A DNA stretch of 64,000 nucleotides from Sympetrum striolatum (lineage: Eukaryota > Arthropoda > Insecta > Odonata > Libellulidae), in assembly GCA_947579665.1 (NCBI GenBank), contig OX388351.1, positions 1,922,001 to 1,986,000 of the forward strand. Reading direction: 5' to 3'. Shown piece after piece: positions 15,290-28,510 of the stretch. The notes beneath the pieces were generated by a model. It was not told the DNA's origin. It ran no database searches and saw only the letters and a program-made list of their open reading frames with translations. Positions within the stretch are counted from its first letter, which is position 1, and every line of letters begins with the position of its first letter. A program made the translations under genes and the position numbers.

Positions 15290-18200
15290 GAGACCAAGCA
15301 TCAAGCGATGGACCATGGTGCACGATAAGTAGAAACACTACAGCTGCTTTGAAAATTCCTAATGTTAGTTTAAATACTTTCGATATACTAGATAAATTTT
15401 GCATTGTTTTCGGTTTTTCTACAACTTAATATAGATTTTATTATATTCCTTTCCCATTTTAGTTTACCAATCATAGGATTCCAAATGTAAATTAGGGGAA
15501 ATGAGTGTGTAGTGAAACCAAGCATCAAGCGATGGACCATGGTGCATGATAAGTAGAAACATTACGGCTGCTTTGAATATTACTAATTTTAGTTTAAATA
15601 CTTTCGATATACTAGATTAAGTTGCATTTTTTCGGTTTTTCAACAACTTAATATATATTTTATTTATTCCTTTCACTTTTTATTTTACCAATCATAGGAT
15701 TCTCAATGAAAAATAAGGGGAAATGAGGCTTTAGTGAGACCAAGCATCAAGCGATGGACCATGGTGCACGATAAGTAGAAACATTACAGCTGCTCTGAAA
15801 ATTCCTAATTTTGGTTTAAATACTTTCGATATACTAGATTAAGTTGCATTTTTTTCCGGTTTTTCAACAACTTAATATAGATTTTATTATATTCCTTTCC
15901 CATTTTAGTTTACCAATCATAGGATTTTTTATGAAAAATAAGGGGAAAAGAGGCTTTAGTGAGACCAAGCATCAAGCGATGGACCATGTTGCACGATAAG
16001 TAGAAAAATTACAACTGCTTTGAAAATTCCTAATTTTAGTTTAAATACTTTAGATATACTAGATTAAGATGCATTTTTTTCTGTTTTCAAAAACTTAATA
16101 CAGATTTTATTATATTTCTTTCCATTTTAGTTTACCAATCATAGGATACTCAGTGAAAAATTAGGGGAAGTGAGGCTTAAGTGAGACCAAGCATCAAGCG
16201 ATGGACCATGATGCAAGACAAGTAGAAAAGTTACAGCTGCTTTGAAAATTCCTAAATTTAGTTTAAATACTTTCGATATACTAGATTAAGTTGCATTTTT
16301 TTCGGTTTTTCAGCAACTTAATATAGATTTTATTATATTCCTTTCCCATTTTAGTTTACCAATCATAGGATTCCAAATGTAAATAAGGGGAAATGAGGCT
16401 GTAGTGAGACAAAGCATCAAGCGATGGACCATGGTGCACGATAAGTAGAAACATTACGGCTGCTTTGAATATTACTAATTTTAGTTTAAATACTTTCGAT
16501 ATACTAGATTAATTTGCATTTTTTTTGTTTTTCAAAACTTAATATATATTTTATTATATTCCTTTCCAATTTTAGTTTACCAATGATAGGATTCTCAATA
16601 AAAAATAATGGGAAATGAGGATTTAGCGAAACCATAATCAAGCATTGGACCATGGTGCACGATAAGTAGAAACATTACAGCTGCTTTGAAAATTCCTAAT
16701 CATAGTTTTAATACATTCGATATACTAGATTAAGTTGCATTTTATTCGGTTTTTCAACAACTAAATATAGATTTTATTATATGCCTTTCCCATTTTAATT
16801 TACCAATCATAGGATTCTCAATGAAAAATAGGGGGAAATGTGGCTTTAGTGAGACAAAGCATCAATCGATTTACCATGGTGCACGATAAATAGAAAAATT
16901 ACAGCTGCTTTGAAAATTCCTAATTTTAGTTTAAATACTTTCGATATACTAGATTAAGTTGCATTTTTTTCGGTTATTCAACAACTTAATATAGATTTTA
17001 TTATATTCCTTTCCCATTTTAGTTTACCAATCATAGGATTCGAAATGAAAAATAAGGGGAAATGAGGGTTTAGTGAGACCAAGCATCAAGCGATGGACCA
17101 TGGTGCACGATAAGTAGAAACATAACGGCTGCGTTGAAAATTCCTAATTTTAGTTTAAATACTTTTGATATACAAGATTCAGTAGCTTTTTTTTCGGTTT
17201 TTCAACAACTTAATATATATTTTATTATATTCCTTTCCCAGTTTAGTTTACCAATCATACGATTCTCAATGAAAAATAGGGAGAAATGTAGCTTTAGTGA
17301 GACCAAGCATCAAGCGATGGACCATGGAGCACGGTAAGTAGAAAAACTACAGATGCTTTGAAAATTCCTAATGTTAGTTTAAATACTTTCGATATACTAG
17401 ATTAAGTTGCCTTTTTTTCGGTTTTTCAACAATTTCATATAGATTTTATTATATTCCTTTCCCATTTTAGTTTACCAATCATAGGATTCCAAATGAAGAA
17501 TAAAGGGAAATGAGGCTTTAAGTTGACCAAGCATCAAGCGATGGACCATGGAGCACGGTAAGTAGAAAAACTACAGATGCTTTGAAAATTCCTAATGTTA
17601 GTTTAAATACTTTCGATATACTAGATTAAGTTGCCTTTTTTTCGGTTTTTCTACAACTTAATATAGATTTTATTATATTCCTTTCCCATTTTAGTTTACC
17701 AATCATAGGATTCCAAATGTAAATTAGGGGAAATGAGTCTGTAGTGAAACCAAGCATCAAGCGATGGACCATGGTGCACGATAAGTAGAAACATTACGGC
17801 TGCTTTGAATATTACTAATTTTAGTTTAAATACTTTCGATATACTAGATTAAGTTGCATTTTTTTCGGTTTTTCAACAACTTAATATATATTTTATTTAT
17901 TCCTTTCACTTTTTATTTTACCAATCATAGGATTCTCAATGAAAAATAAGGGGAAATGAGGCTTTAGTGAGACCAAGCATCAAGCGATGGACCATGGTGC
18001 ACGATAAGTAGAAACATTACAGCTGCTCTGAAAATTCCTAATTTTGGTTTAAATACTTTCGATATACTAGATTAAGTTGCATTTTTTTCCGGTTTTTCAA
18101 CAACTTAATATAGATTTTATTATATTCCTTTCCCATTTTAGTTTACCAATCATAGGATTTTTTATGAAAAATAAGGGGAAAAGAGGCTTTAGTGAGACCA

Positions 18201-19718
18201 AGCATCAAGCGATGGACCATGTTGCACGATAAGTAGAAAAATTACAGCTGCTTTGAAAATTCCTAATTTTAGTTTAAATACTTTCGATATACTAGATTAA
18301 TTTGCATTTTTTTTGTTTTTCAAAACTTAATATATATTTTATTATATTCCTTTCCAATTTTAGTTTACCAATGATAGGATTCTCAATAAAAAATAATGGG
18401 AAATGAGGCTTTAGCGAAACCATAATCAAGCATTGGACCATGGTGCACGATAAGTAGAAACATTACAGCTGCTTTGAAAATTCCTAATCATAGTTTTAAT
18501 ACATTCGATATACTAGATTAAGTTGCATTTTATTCGGTTTTTCAACAACTAAATATAGATTTTATTATATGCCTTTCCCATTTTAATTTACCAATCATAG
18601 GATTCTCAATGAAAAATAGGGGGAAATGTGGCTTTAGTGAGACAAAGCATCAATCGATTTACCATGGTGCACGATAAATAGAAAAATTACAGCTGCTTTG
18701 AAAATTCCTAATTTTAGTTTAAATACTTTCGATATACTAGATTAAGTTGCATTTTTTTCGGTTATTCAACAACTTAATATAGATTTTATTATATTCCTTT
18801 CCCATTTTAGTTTACCAATCATAGGATTCGAAATGAAAAATAAGGGGAAATGAGGGTTTAGTGAGACCAAGCATCAAGCGATGGACCATGGTGCACGATA
18901 AGTAGAAACATAACGGCTGCTTTGAAAATTCCTAATTTTAGTTTAAATACTTTTGATATACAAGATTCAGTAGCTTTTTTTTCTGTTTTTCAACAACTTA
19001 ATATATATTTTATTATATTCCTTTCCCAGTTTATTTTACCAATCATAGGATTCTCAATGAAAAATAGGGAGAAATGTAGCTTTAGTGAGACCAAGCATCA
19101 AGCGATGGACCATGGAGCACGGTAAGTAGAAAAACTACAGATGCTTTGAAAATTCCTAATGTTAGTTTAAATACTTTCGATATACTAGATTAAGTTGCCT
19201 TTTTTTCGGTTTTTCAACAATTTCATATAGATTTTATTATATTCCTTTCCCATTTTAGTTTACCAATCATAGGATTCCAAATGAAGAATAAAGGGAAATG
19301 AGGCTTTAAGTTGACCAAGCATCAAGCGATGGACCATGGAGCACGGTAAGTAGAAAAACTACAGATGCTTTGAAAATTCCTAATGTTAGTTTAAATACTT
19401 TCGATATACTAGATTAAGTTGCCTTTTTTTCGGTTTTTCTACAACTTAATATAGATTTTATTATATTCCTTTCCCATTTTAGTTTACCAATCATAGGATT
19501 CCAAATGTAAATTAGGGGAAATGAGTCTGTAGTGAAACCAAGCATCAAGCGATGGACCATGGTGCACGATAAGTAGAAACATTACGGCTGCTTTGAATAT
19601 TACTAATTTTAGTTTAAATACTTTCGATATACTAGATTAAGTTGCATTTTTTTCGGTTTTTCAACAACTTAATATATATTTTATTTATTCCTTTCACTTT
19701 TTATTTTACCAATCATAC
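15290..19718. repeat. Higher-order satellite block A
   Basis: This block of about 20 monomers recurs at 21,561-25,989 with a fixed offset of 6,271 bp. Anchor pairs are 15,391/21,662 (gataaattttgcattg) and 17,134/23,405. Inside it, about 1.45 kb (16,475-17,926) is repeated at 18,263-19,714 with an offset of 1,788 bp, that is 8 monomers. The match ends abruptly near 19,718, where the sequence switches to a different monomer type (catacgattcgaaatg). Confidence 0.9.
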
Positions 19719-21363
19719 GATTCGAAATGAAAAATAAGGGGAAATGAGTCTTTTGTGAAACCAAGCATCAACTCATGGACCATGGTGCACGATAAGTAGA
19801 AAAATTACAGCTGCTTTGAAAATTCTTAATTATAGTTTAAATACTTTCGATATACTAGATAAAGTTGCATTGTTTTCGGTTTTTCTACAACTTAATATAG
19901 ATTTTATTATATTCCTTTCCCATTATAGTTTACCAATCATTGGATTCTCAATGAAAAATAAGTGGAAATGAGGCTTAAGTGAGACCAAGCATCAAGCGAT
20001 CTGTTTTCAACAACTTAATATAGATTTTATTATATTCCTTTCCCATTTTAGTTTACCAATCATAAGATTCCTAATGTAAATAAGGGGAAATGACGCTGTA
20101 GTGAGACCAAGCATTCAGCGATGGACAATGGTGCACGATAAGTAGAAAAATTACAGCTGCTTTGAAAATTCCTGATTTTAGTTTAAATACTTTCGATATA
20201 CTAGATTATGATGCATTTTTTTCAGTTTTCAACTACTTAATACAGATTTTATTATATTCCTTTCCATTTTAGTTTACCAATCATACGATTCGAAATGAAA
20301 AATAAGGGAAAATGAGTCTTTTGTGAAACCAAGCATCAAGTCATGGACCATGGTGCACGATAAGTAGAAAAATTACAGCTGCTTTGAAAATTCTTAATTA
20401 TAGTTTAAATACTTTCGATATACTAGATTAAGATGCATTTTTTTCGGTTTTTCAACAACTCAATATAGATTTTATTATATTCCTTTCCCATTTTAGTTTA
20501 CCAATCATAGGATTTTTTATGAAAAATAAGGGGAAATGAGGCTTTAGTGAGACAAAGCATCATGCGATGGACCATGATGCACGTGAGTAGAAACATTACA
20601 GCTGCTTTGAAAATTCCTAATTTTAGTTTAAATACTTTCGATATACTAGATTAAGTTGCATTTTTTTCGGTTTTTAAACAACTTAATATAGATTTTATTA
20701 TATCCCTTTCCCATTTTAGTTTACCAATCATAGGATTTTTTATGAAAAATAAGGGGAAATGAGGCTTTACTGAGACCAAGCATCAAGCGATGGACCATGG
20801 TGCACGATAAGTAGAAAAATTACAGCTGCTTTGAAAATTCCTAATTTTAGTTTAAATACTTTCGATATACTAGATTATAATGCATTTTTTTCTGTTTTCA
20901 AAAACTTAATATAGATTTTATTATATTCCTTTCCATTTTAGTTTACCAATCATACGATTCGAAATGAAAAATAAGGGGAAATGAGTCTTTTGTGAAACCA
21001 AGCATCAACTCATGGACCATGGTGCACGATAAGTAGAAAAATTACAGCTGCTTTGAAAATTCTTAATTATAGTTTAAATACTTTCGATATACTAGATAAA
21101 GTTGCATTGTTTTCGGTTTTTCTACAACTTAATATAGATTTTATTATATTCCTTTCCCATTATAGTTTACCAATCATTGGATTCTCAATGAAAAATAAGT
21201 GGAAATGAGGCTTAAGTGAGACCAAGCATCAAGCGATCTGTTTTCAACAACTTAATATAGATTTTATTATATTCCTTTCCCATTTTAGTTTACCAATCAT
21301 AAGATTCCTAATGTAAATAAGGGGAAATGACGCTGTAGTGAGACCAAGCATTCAGCGATGGAC
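19705..21363. repeat. 1,237-bp tandem unit containing a truncated monomer
   Basis: The segment 19,705-20,126 is repeated at 20,942-21,363. Each copy has the same abnormal junction, caagcgat joined directly to ctgttttcaac, at 20,000/20,001 and 21,237/21,238. About 100 bp of the monomer is missing there, from the ggaccatgg landmark through the T-run. The period of 1,237 bp equals six monomers minus 101 bp, so one deletion event was duplicated together with its surroundings. Confidence 0.88.
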
Positions 21364-21560
21364 CATGGTGCTGGTTAAGTAGAAACATTACGGCTGCTTT
21401 GAATATTACTAATTTTAGTTTTAATACTTTCGATATAAGATATAAAGTTGCTTTTTTCGGTTTTTAAACAACTTAATATAGATTTTATTACATTCCTTTC
21501 CCATTTAGTTTACCAATCATAGGATTCGCAATGAAATATTAGGGGAAATGAGGCTTTAGT

Positions 21561-24500
21561 GAGACCAAGCATCAAGCGAAGGACCATGGTGCACGATAAG
21601 TAGAAACACTACAGCTGCTTTGAAAATTCCTAATGTTAGTTTAAATACTTTCGATATACTAGATAAATTTTGCATTGTTTTCGGTTTTTCTACAACTTAA
21701 TATAGATTTTATTATATTCCTTTCCCATTTTAGTTTACCAATCATAGGATTCCAAATGTAAATTAGGGGAAATGAGTGTGTAGTGAAACCAAGCATCAAG
21801 CGATGGACCATGGTGCATGATAAGTAGAAACATTACGGCTGCTTTGAATATTACTAATTTTAGTTTAAATACTTTCGATATACTAGATTAAGTTGCATTT
21901 TTTCGGTTTTTCAACAACTTAATATATATTTTATTTATTCCTTTCACTTTTTATTTTACCAATCATAGGATTCTCAATGAAAAATAAGGGGAAATGAGGC
22001 TTTAGTGAGACCAAGCATCAAGCGATGGACCATGGTGCACGATAAGTAGAAACATTACAGCTGCTCTGAAAATTCCTAATTTTGGTTTAAATACTTTCGA
22101 TATACTAGATTAAGTTGCATTTTTTTCCGGTTTTTCAACAACTTAATATAGATTTTATTATATTCCTTTCCCATTTTAGTTTACCAATCATAGGATTTTT
22201 TATGAAAAATAAGCGGAAAAGAGGCTTTAGTGAGACCAAGCATCAAGCGATGGACCATGTTGCACGATAAGTAGAAAAATTACAGCTGCTTTGAAAATTC
22301 CTAATTTTAGTTTAAATACTTTAGATATACTAGATTAAGATGCATTTTTTTCTGTTTTCAAAAACTTAATACAGATTTTATTATATTTCTTTCCATTTTA
22401 GTTTACCAATCATAGGATACTCAGTGAAAAATTAGGGGAAGTGAGGCTTAAGTGAGACCAAGCATCAAGCGATGGACCATGATGCAAGACAAGTAGAAAA
22501 GTTACAGCTGCTTTGAAAATTCCTAAATTTAGTTTAAATACTTTCGATATACTAGATTAAGTTGCATTTTTTTCGGTTTTTCAGCAACTTAATATAGATT
22601 TTATTATATTCCTTTCCCATTTTAGTTTACCAATCATAGGATTCCAAATGTAAATAAGGGGAAATAAGGCTGTAGTGAGACAAAGCATCAAGCGATGGAC
22701 CATGGTGCACGATAAGTAGAAACATTACGGCTGCTTTGAATATTACTAATTTTAGTTTAAATACTTTCGATATACTAGATTAATTTGCATTTTTTTTGTT
22801 TTTCAAAACTTAATATATATTTTATTATATTCCTTTCCAATTTTAGTTTACCAATGATAGGATTCTCAATAAAAAATAATGGGAAATGAGGCTTTAGCGA
22901 AACCATAATCAAGCATTGGACCATGGTGCACGATAAGTAGAAACATTACAGCTGCTTTGAAAATTCCTAATCATAGTTTTAATACATTCGATATACTAGA
23001 TTAAGTTGCATTTTATTCGGTTTTTCAACAACTAAATATAGATTTTATTATATGCCTTTCCCATTTTAATTTACCAATCATAGGATTCTCAATGAAAAAT
23101 AGGGGGAAATGTGGCTTTAGTGAGACAAAGCATCAATCGATTTACCATGGTGCACGATAAATAGAAAAATTACAGCTGCTTTGAAAATTCCTAATTTTAG
23201 TTTAAATACTTTCGATATACTAGATTAAGTTGCATTTTTTTCGGTTATTCAACAACTTAATATAGATTTTATTATATTCCTTTCCCATTTTAGTTTACCA
23301 ATCATAGGATTCGAAATGAAAAATAAGGGGAAATGAGGGTTTAGTGAGACCAAGCATCAAGCGATGGACCATGGTGCACGATAAGTAGAAACATAACGGC
23401 TGCTTTGAAAATTCCTAATTTTAGTTTAAATACTTTTGATATACAAGATTCAGTAGCTTTTTTTTCGGTTTTTCAACAACTTAATATATATTTTATTATA
23501 TTCCTTTCCCAGTTTAGTTTACCAATCATAGGATTCTCAATGAAAAATAGGGAGAAATGTAGCTTTAGTGAGACCAAGCATCAAGCGATGGACCATGGAG
23601 CACGGTAAGTAGAAAAACTACAGATGCTTTGAAAATTCCTAATGTTAGTTTAAATACTTTCGATATACTAGATTAAGTTGCCTTTTTTTCGGTTTTTCAA
23701 CAATTTCATATAGATTTTATTATATTCCTTTCCCATTTTAGTTTACCAATCATAGGATTCCAAATGAAGAATAAAGGGAAATGAGGCTTTAAGTTGACCA
23801 AGCATCAAGCGATGGACCATGGAGCACGGTAAGTAGAAAAACTACAGATGCTTTGAAAATTCCTAATGTTAGTTTAAATACTTTCGATATACTAGATTAA
23901 GTTGCCTTTTTTTCGGTTTTTCTACAACTTAATATAGATTTTATTATATTCCTTTCCCATTTTAGTTTACCAATCATAGGATTCCAAATGTAAATTAGGG
24001 GAAATGAGTCTGTAGTGAAACCAAGCATCAAGCGATGGACCATGGTGCACGATAAGTAGAAACATTACGGCTGCTTTGAATATTACTAATTTTAGTTTAA
24101 ATACTTTCGATATACTAGATTAAGTTGCATTTTTTTCGGTTTTTCAACAACTTAATATATATTTTATTTATTCCTTTCACTTTTTATTTTACCAATCATA
24201 GGATTCTCAATGAAAAATAAGGGGAAATGAGGCTTTAGTGAGACCAAGCATCAAGCGATGGACCATGGTGCACGATAAGTAGAAACATTACAGCTGCTCT
24301 GAAAATTCCTAATTTTGGTTTAAATACTTTCGATATACTAGATTAAGTTGCATTTTTTTCCGGTTTTTCAACAACTTAATATAGATTTTATTATATTCCT
24401 TTCCCATTTTAGTTTACCAATCATAGGATTTTTTATGAAAAATAAGGGGAAAAGAGGCTTTAGTGAGACCAAGCATCAAGCGATGGACCATGTTGCACGA

Positions 24501-26460
24501 TAAGTAGAAAAATTACAGCTGCTTTGAAAATTCCTAATTTTAGTTTAAATACTTTCGATATACTAGATTAATTTGCATTTTTTTTGTTTTTCAAAACTTA
24601 ATATATATTTTATTATATTCCTTTCCAATTTTAGTTTACCAATGATAGGATTCTCAATAAAAAATAATGGGAAATGAGGCTTTAGCGAAACCATAATCAA
24701 GCATTGGACCATGGTGCACGATAAGTAGAAACATTACAGCTGCTTTGAAAATTCCTAATCATAGTTTTAATACATTCGATATACTAGATTAAGTTGCATT
24801 TTATTCGGTTTTTCAACAACTAAATATAGATTTTATTATATGCCTTTCCCATTTTAATTTACCAATCATAGGATTCTCAATGAAAAATAGGGGGAAATGT
24901 GGCTTTAGTGAGACAAAGCATCAATCGATTTACCATGGTGCACGATAAATAGAAAAATTACAGCTGCTTTGAAAATTCCTAATTTTAGTTTAAATACTTT
25001 CGATATACTAGATTAAGTTGCATTTTTTTCGGTAATTCAACAACTTAATATAGATTTTATTATATTCCTTTCCCATTTTAGTTTACCAATCATAGGATTC
25101 GAAATGAAAAATAAGGGGAAATGAGGGTTTAGTGAGACCAAGCATCAAGCGATGGACCATGGTGCACGATAAGTAGAAACATAACGGCTGCTTTGAAAAT
25201 TCCTAATTTTAGTTTAAATACTTTTGATATACAAGATTCAGTAGCTTTTTTTTCGGTTTTTCAACAACTTAATATATATTTTATTATATTCCTTTCCCAG
25301 TTTAGTTTACCAATCATAGGATTCTCAATGAAAAATAGGGAGAAATGTAGCTTTAGTGAGACCAAGCATCAAGCGATGGACCATGGAGCACGGTAAGTAG
25401 AAAAACTACAGATGCTTTGAAAATTCCTAATGTTAGTTTAAATACTTTCGATATACTAGATTAAGTTGCCTTTTTTTCGGTTTTTCAACAATTTCATATA
25501 GATTTTATTATATTCCTTTCCCATTTTAGTTTACCAATCATAGGATTCCAAATGAAGAATAAAGGGAAATGAGGCTTTAAGTTGACCAAGCATCAAGCGA
25601 TGGACCATGGAGCACGGTAAGTAGAAAAACTACAGATGCTTTGAAAATTCCTAATGTTAGTTTAAATACTTTCGATATACTAGATTAAGTTGCCTTTTTT
25701 TCGGTTTTTCTACAACTTAATATAGATTTTATTATATTCCTTTCCCATTTTAGTTTACCAATCATAGGATTCCAAATGTAAATTAGGGGAAATGAGTCTG
25801 TAGTGAAACCAAGCATCAAGCGATGGACCATGGTGCACGATAAGTAGAAACATTACGGCTGCTTTGAATATTACTAATTTTAGTTTAAATACTTTCGATA
25901 TACTAGATTAAGTTGCATTTTTTTCGGTTTTTCAACAACTTAATATATATTTTATTTATTCCTTTCACTTTTTATTTTACCAATCATAGGATTCTCAATG
26001 AAAAATAAGGGGAAATGAGGCTTTAGTGAGACCAAGCATCAAGCGATGGACCATGGTGCACGATAAGTAGAAACATTACAGCTGCTCTGAAAATTCCTAA
26101 TTTTGGTTTAAATACTTTCGATATACTAGATTAAGTTGCATTTTTTTCCGGTTTTTCAACAACTTAATATAGATTTTATTATATTCCTTTCCCATTTTAG
26201 TTTACCAATCATAGGATTTTTTATGAAAAATAAGGGGAAAAGAGGCTTTAGTGAGACCAAGCATCAAGCGATGGACCATGTTGCACGATAGGTAGAAAAA
26301 TTACAGCTGCTTTGAATATTCCTAATTTTAGTTTAAATACTTTAGATATACTAGATTAAGATGCATTTTTTTCTGTTTTCAAAAACTTAATACAGATTTT
26401 ATTATATTTCTTTCCATTTTAGTTTACCAATCATAGGATACTCAGTGAAAAATTAGGGGA
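21561..26460. repeat. Higher-order satellite block B with a complete 8-monomer tandem duplication
   Basis: This is the second copy of block A. About 1.79 kb from roughly 22,745 to 24,535 is followed directly by a second copy at about 24,535-26,320 (offset 1,788 bp; anchors 23,405/25,193). Part of the block recurs again at 28.5-30.9 kb with offsets of 6,252 bp (anchor 23,405/29,657) and 4,464 bp (anchor 26,281/30,745, ttgcacgataggtag). Confidence 0.9.
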
Positions 26461-27149
26461 AGTGAGGCTTAAGTGAGACCAAGCATCAAGCGATGGACCA
26501 TGATGCAAGACAAGTAGAAAAGTTACAGCTGCTTTGAAAATTCCTAAATTTAGTTTAAATACTTTCGATATACTAGATTAAGTTGCATTTTTTTCGGTTT
26601 TTCAGCAACTTAATATAGATTTTATTATATTCCTTTCCCATTTTAGTTTACCAATCATAGGATTCTAAATGTAAATAAGGGGAAATGAGGCTGTAGTGAG
26701 ACAAAGCATCAAGCGATGGACCATGGTGCACGATAAGTAGAAACATTACGGCTGCTTTGAATATTACTAATTTTAGTTTAAATACTTTCGATATACTAGA
26801 TTAATTTGCATTTTTTTTGTTTTTCAACAACTTAATATATATTTTATTATATTCCTTTCCCAGTTTAGTTTACCAATCATAGGATTCTCAATGAAAAATA
26901 GGGAGAAATGTAGCTTTAGTGAGACCAAGCATCAAGCGATGGACCATGGAGCACGGTAAGTAGAAAAACTACAGATGCTTTGAAAATTCCTAATGTTAGT
27001 TTAAATACTTTCGATATACTAGACTAAGTTGCCTTTTTTTCGGTTTTTCAACAATTTCATATAGATTTTATTATATTCCTTTCCCATTTTAGTTTACCAA
27101 TCATAGGATTCCAAATGAAGAATAAAGGGAAATGAGGCTTTAAGGAGAC

Positions 27150-28510
27150 CAAGCATCAAGCGATGGACCATTGTGCATGGTAGGTAGAAACATTACGGCT
27201 GCTTTGAAAATTCCTAATTTTAGTTTAAATACTTTCGATATAATAGATTAAGTTGCATTTTTTCGGTTTTTCAACAACTTAATATAGATTTTATTATATT
27301 CCTTTCCAATTTTAGTTTACCAATTATAGGATTCCAAATGTTAATAAGGGGAAATGATGCTGTAGTGAGACCAAGCATCAAGCGATGGACCATGGTGCAC
27401 GATAAGTAGAAACATTACGGCTGCTTTGAATATTACTAATTTTTGTTTAAATACTTTCGATATACTAGATTAAGTTGCATTTTTTTCGGTTTTTCAACAA
27501 CTTAATATATATTTTATTATATTCCTTTCACTTTTTATTTTACCAATCATAGGATTCTCAATGAAAAATAAGGGGAAATGAGGCTTTAGTGAGACAAAGT
27601 TTCAAGCGATGGACCATGGTGCACGATAAGTAGAAACATTACAGCTGCTTTGAAAATTCCTAATTTTAGTTTAAATATTTTCGATATACTAGATTAAGTT
27701 GCATTTTTTTCTGTTTTTCAACAACTTAATATATATTTTATTTTATTCCTTTCACATTTTATTTTACCAATCATAGGATTCTCAATGAAAATTAAGGGGA
27801 AATGAGGCTTTAGTGAGACCAAGCATCAAGCGATGGACCATGGTTCACGATAAGTAGAAACATTACAGCTGCTTTTAAAATTCCAAATTTTAGTTTAAAT
27901 ACTTTCGATATACTAGATTAATTTTCATTTTTTTTGTTTTTCAACAACTTAATATATATTTTATTATATTCCTTTCCAATTTTAGTTTACCAATGATAGG
28001 ATTCTCAATAAAAAATAATGGGAAATGAGGCTTTAGCGAAACCATAATCAAGCGATGGACCATGGTTCACGATAAGTAGAAACATTACAGCTGCTTTGAA
28101 AATTCCTAATTATAGTTTTAATACTTTCGATATACTAGATTAAGTTGCATTTTATTCGGTTTTTCAACAACTAAATATAGATTTTATTATATGCCTTTCC
28201 CATTTTAATTTACCAATCATAGAATTCTCAATGAAAAATAGGGGGAAATGTGGCTTTAGTGAGACCAAGCATCAAGCGATGGACCATGGTTCACGATAAG
28301 TAGAAACATTACAGCTGCTTTTAAAATTCCAAATTTTAGTTTAAAAACTTTCGATATACTAGATTAATTTTCATTTTTTTTGTTTTTCAACAACTTAATA
28401 TATATTTTATTATATTCCTTTCCAATTTTAGTTTACCAATGATAGGATTCTCAATGAAAATTAAGGGGAAATGAGGCTTTAGTGAGACCAAGCATCAAGC
28501 GATGGACCAT
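27150..28510. repeat. Satellite segment duplicated at +3,794 bp (copy 1)
   Basis: From the private variant ttgtgcatggtaggtag at 27,171 to the monomer with tcaatgaaaattaagg at about 28,450, this 1.36 kb is repeated at 30,944-32,304. The offset of 3,794 bp equals 17 monomers. Confidence 0.88.
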
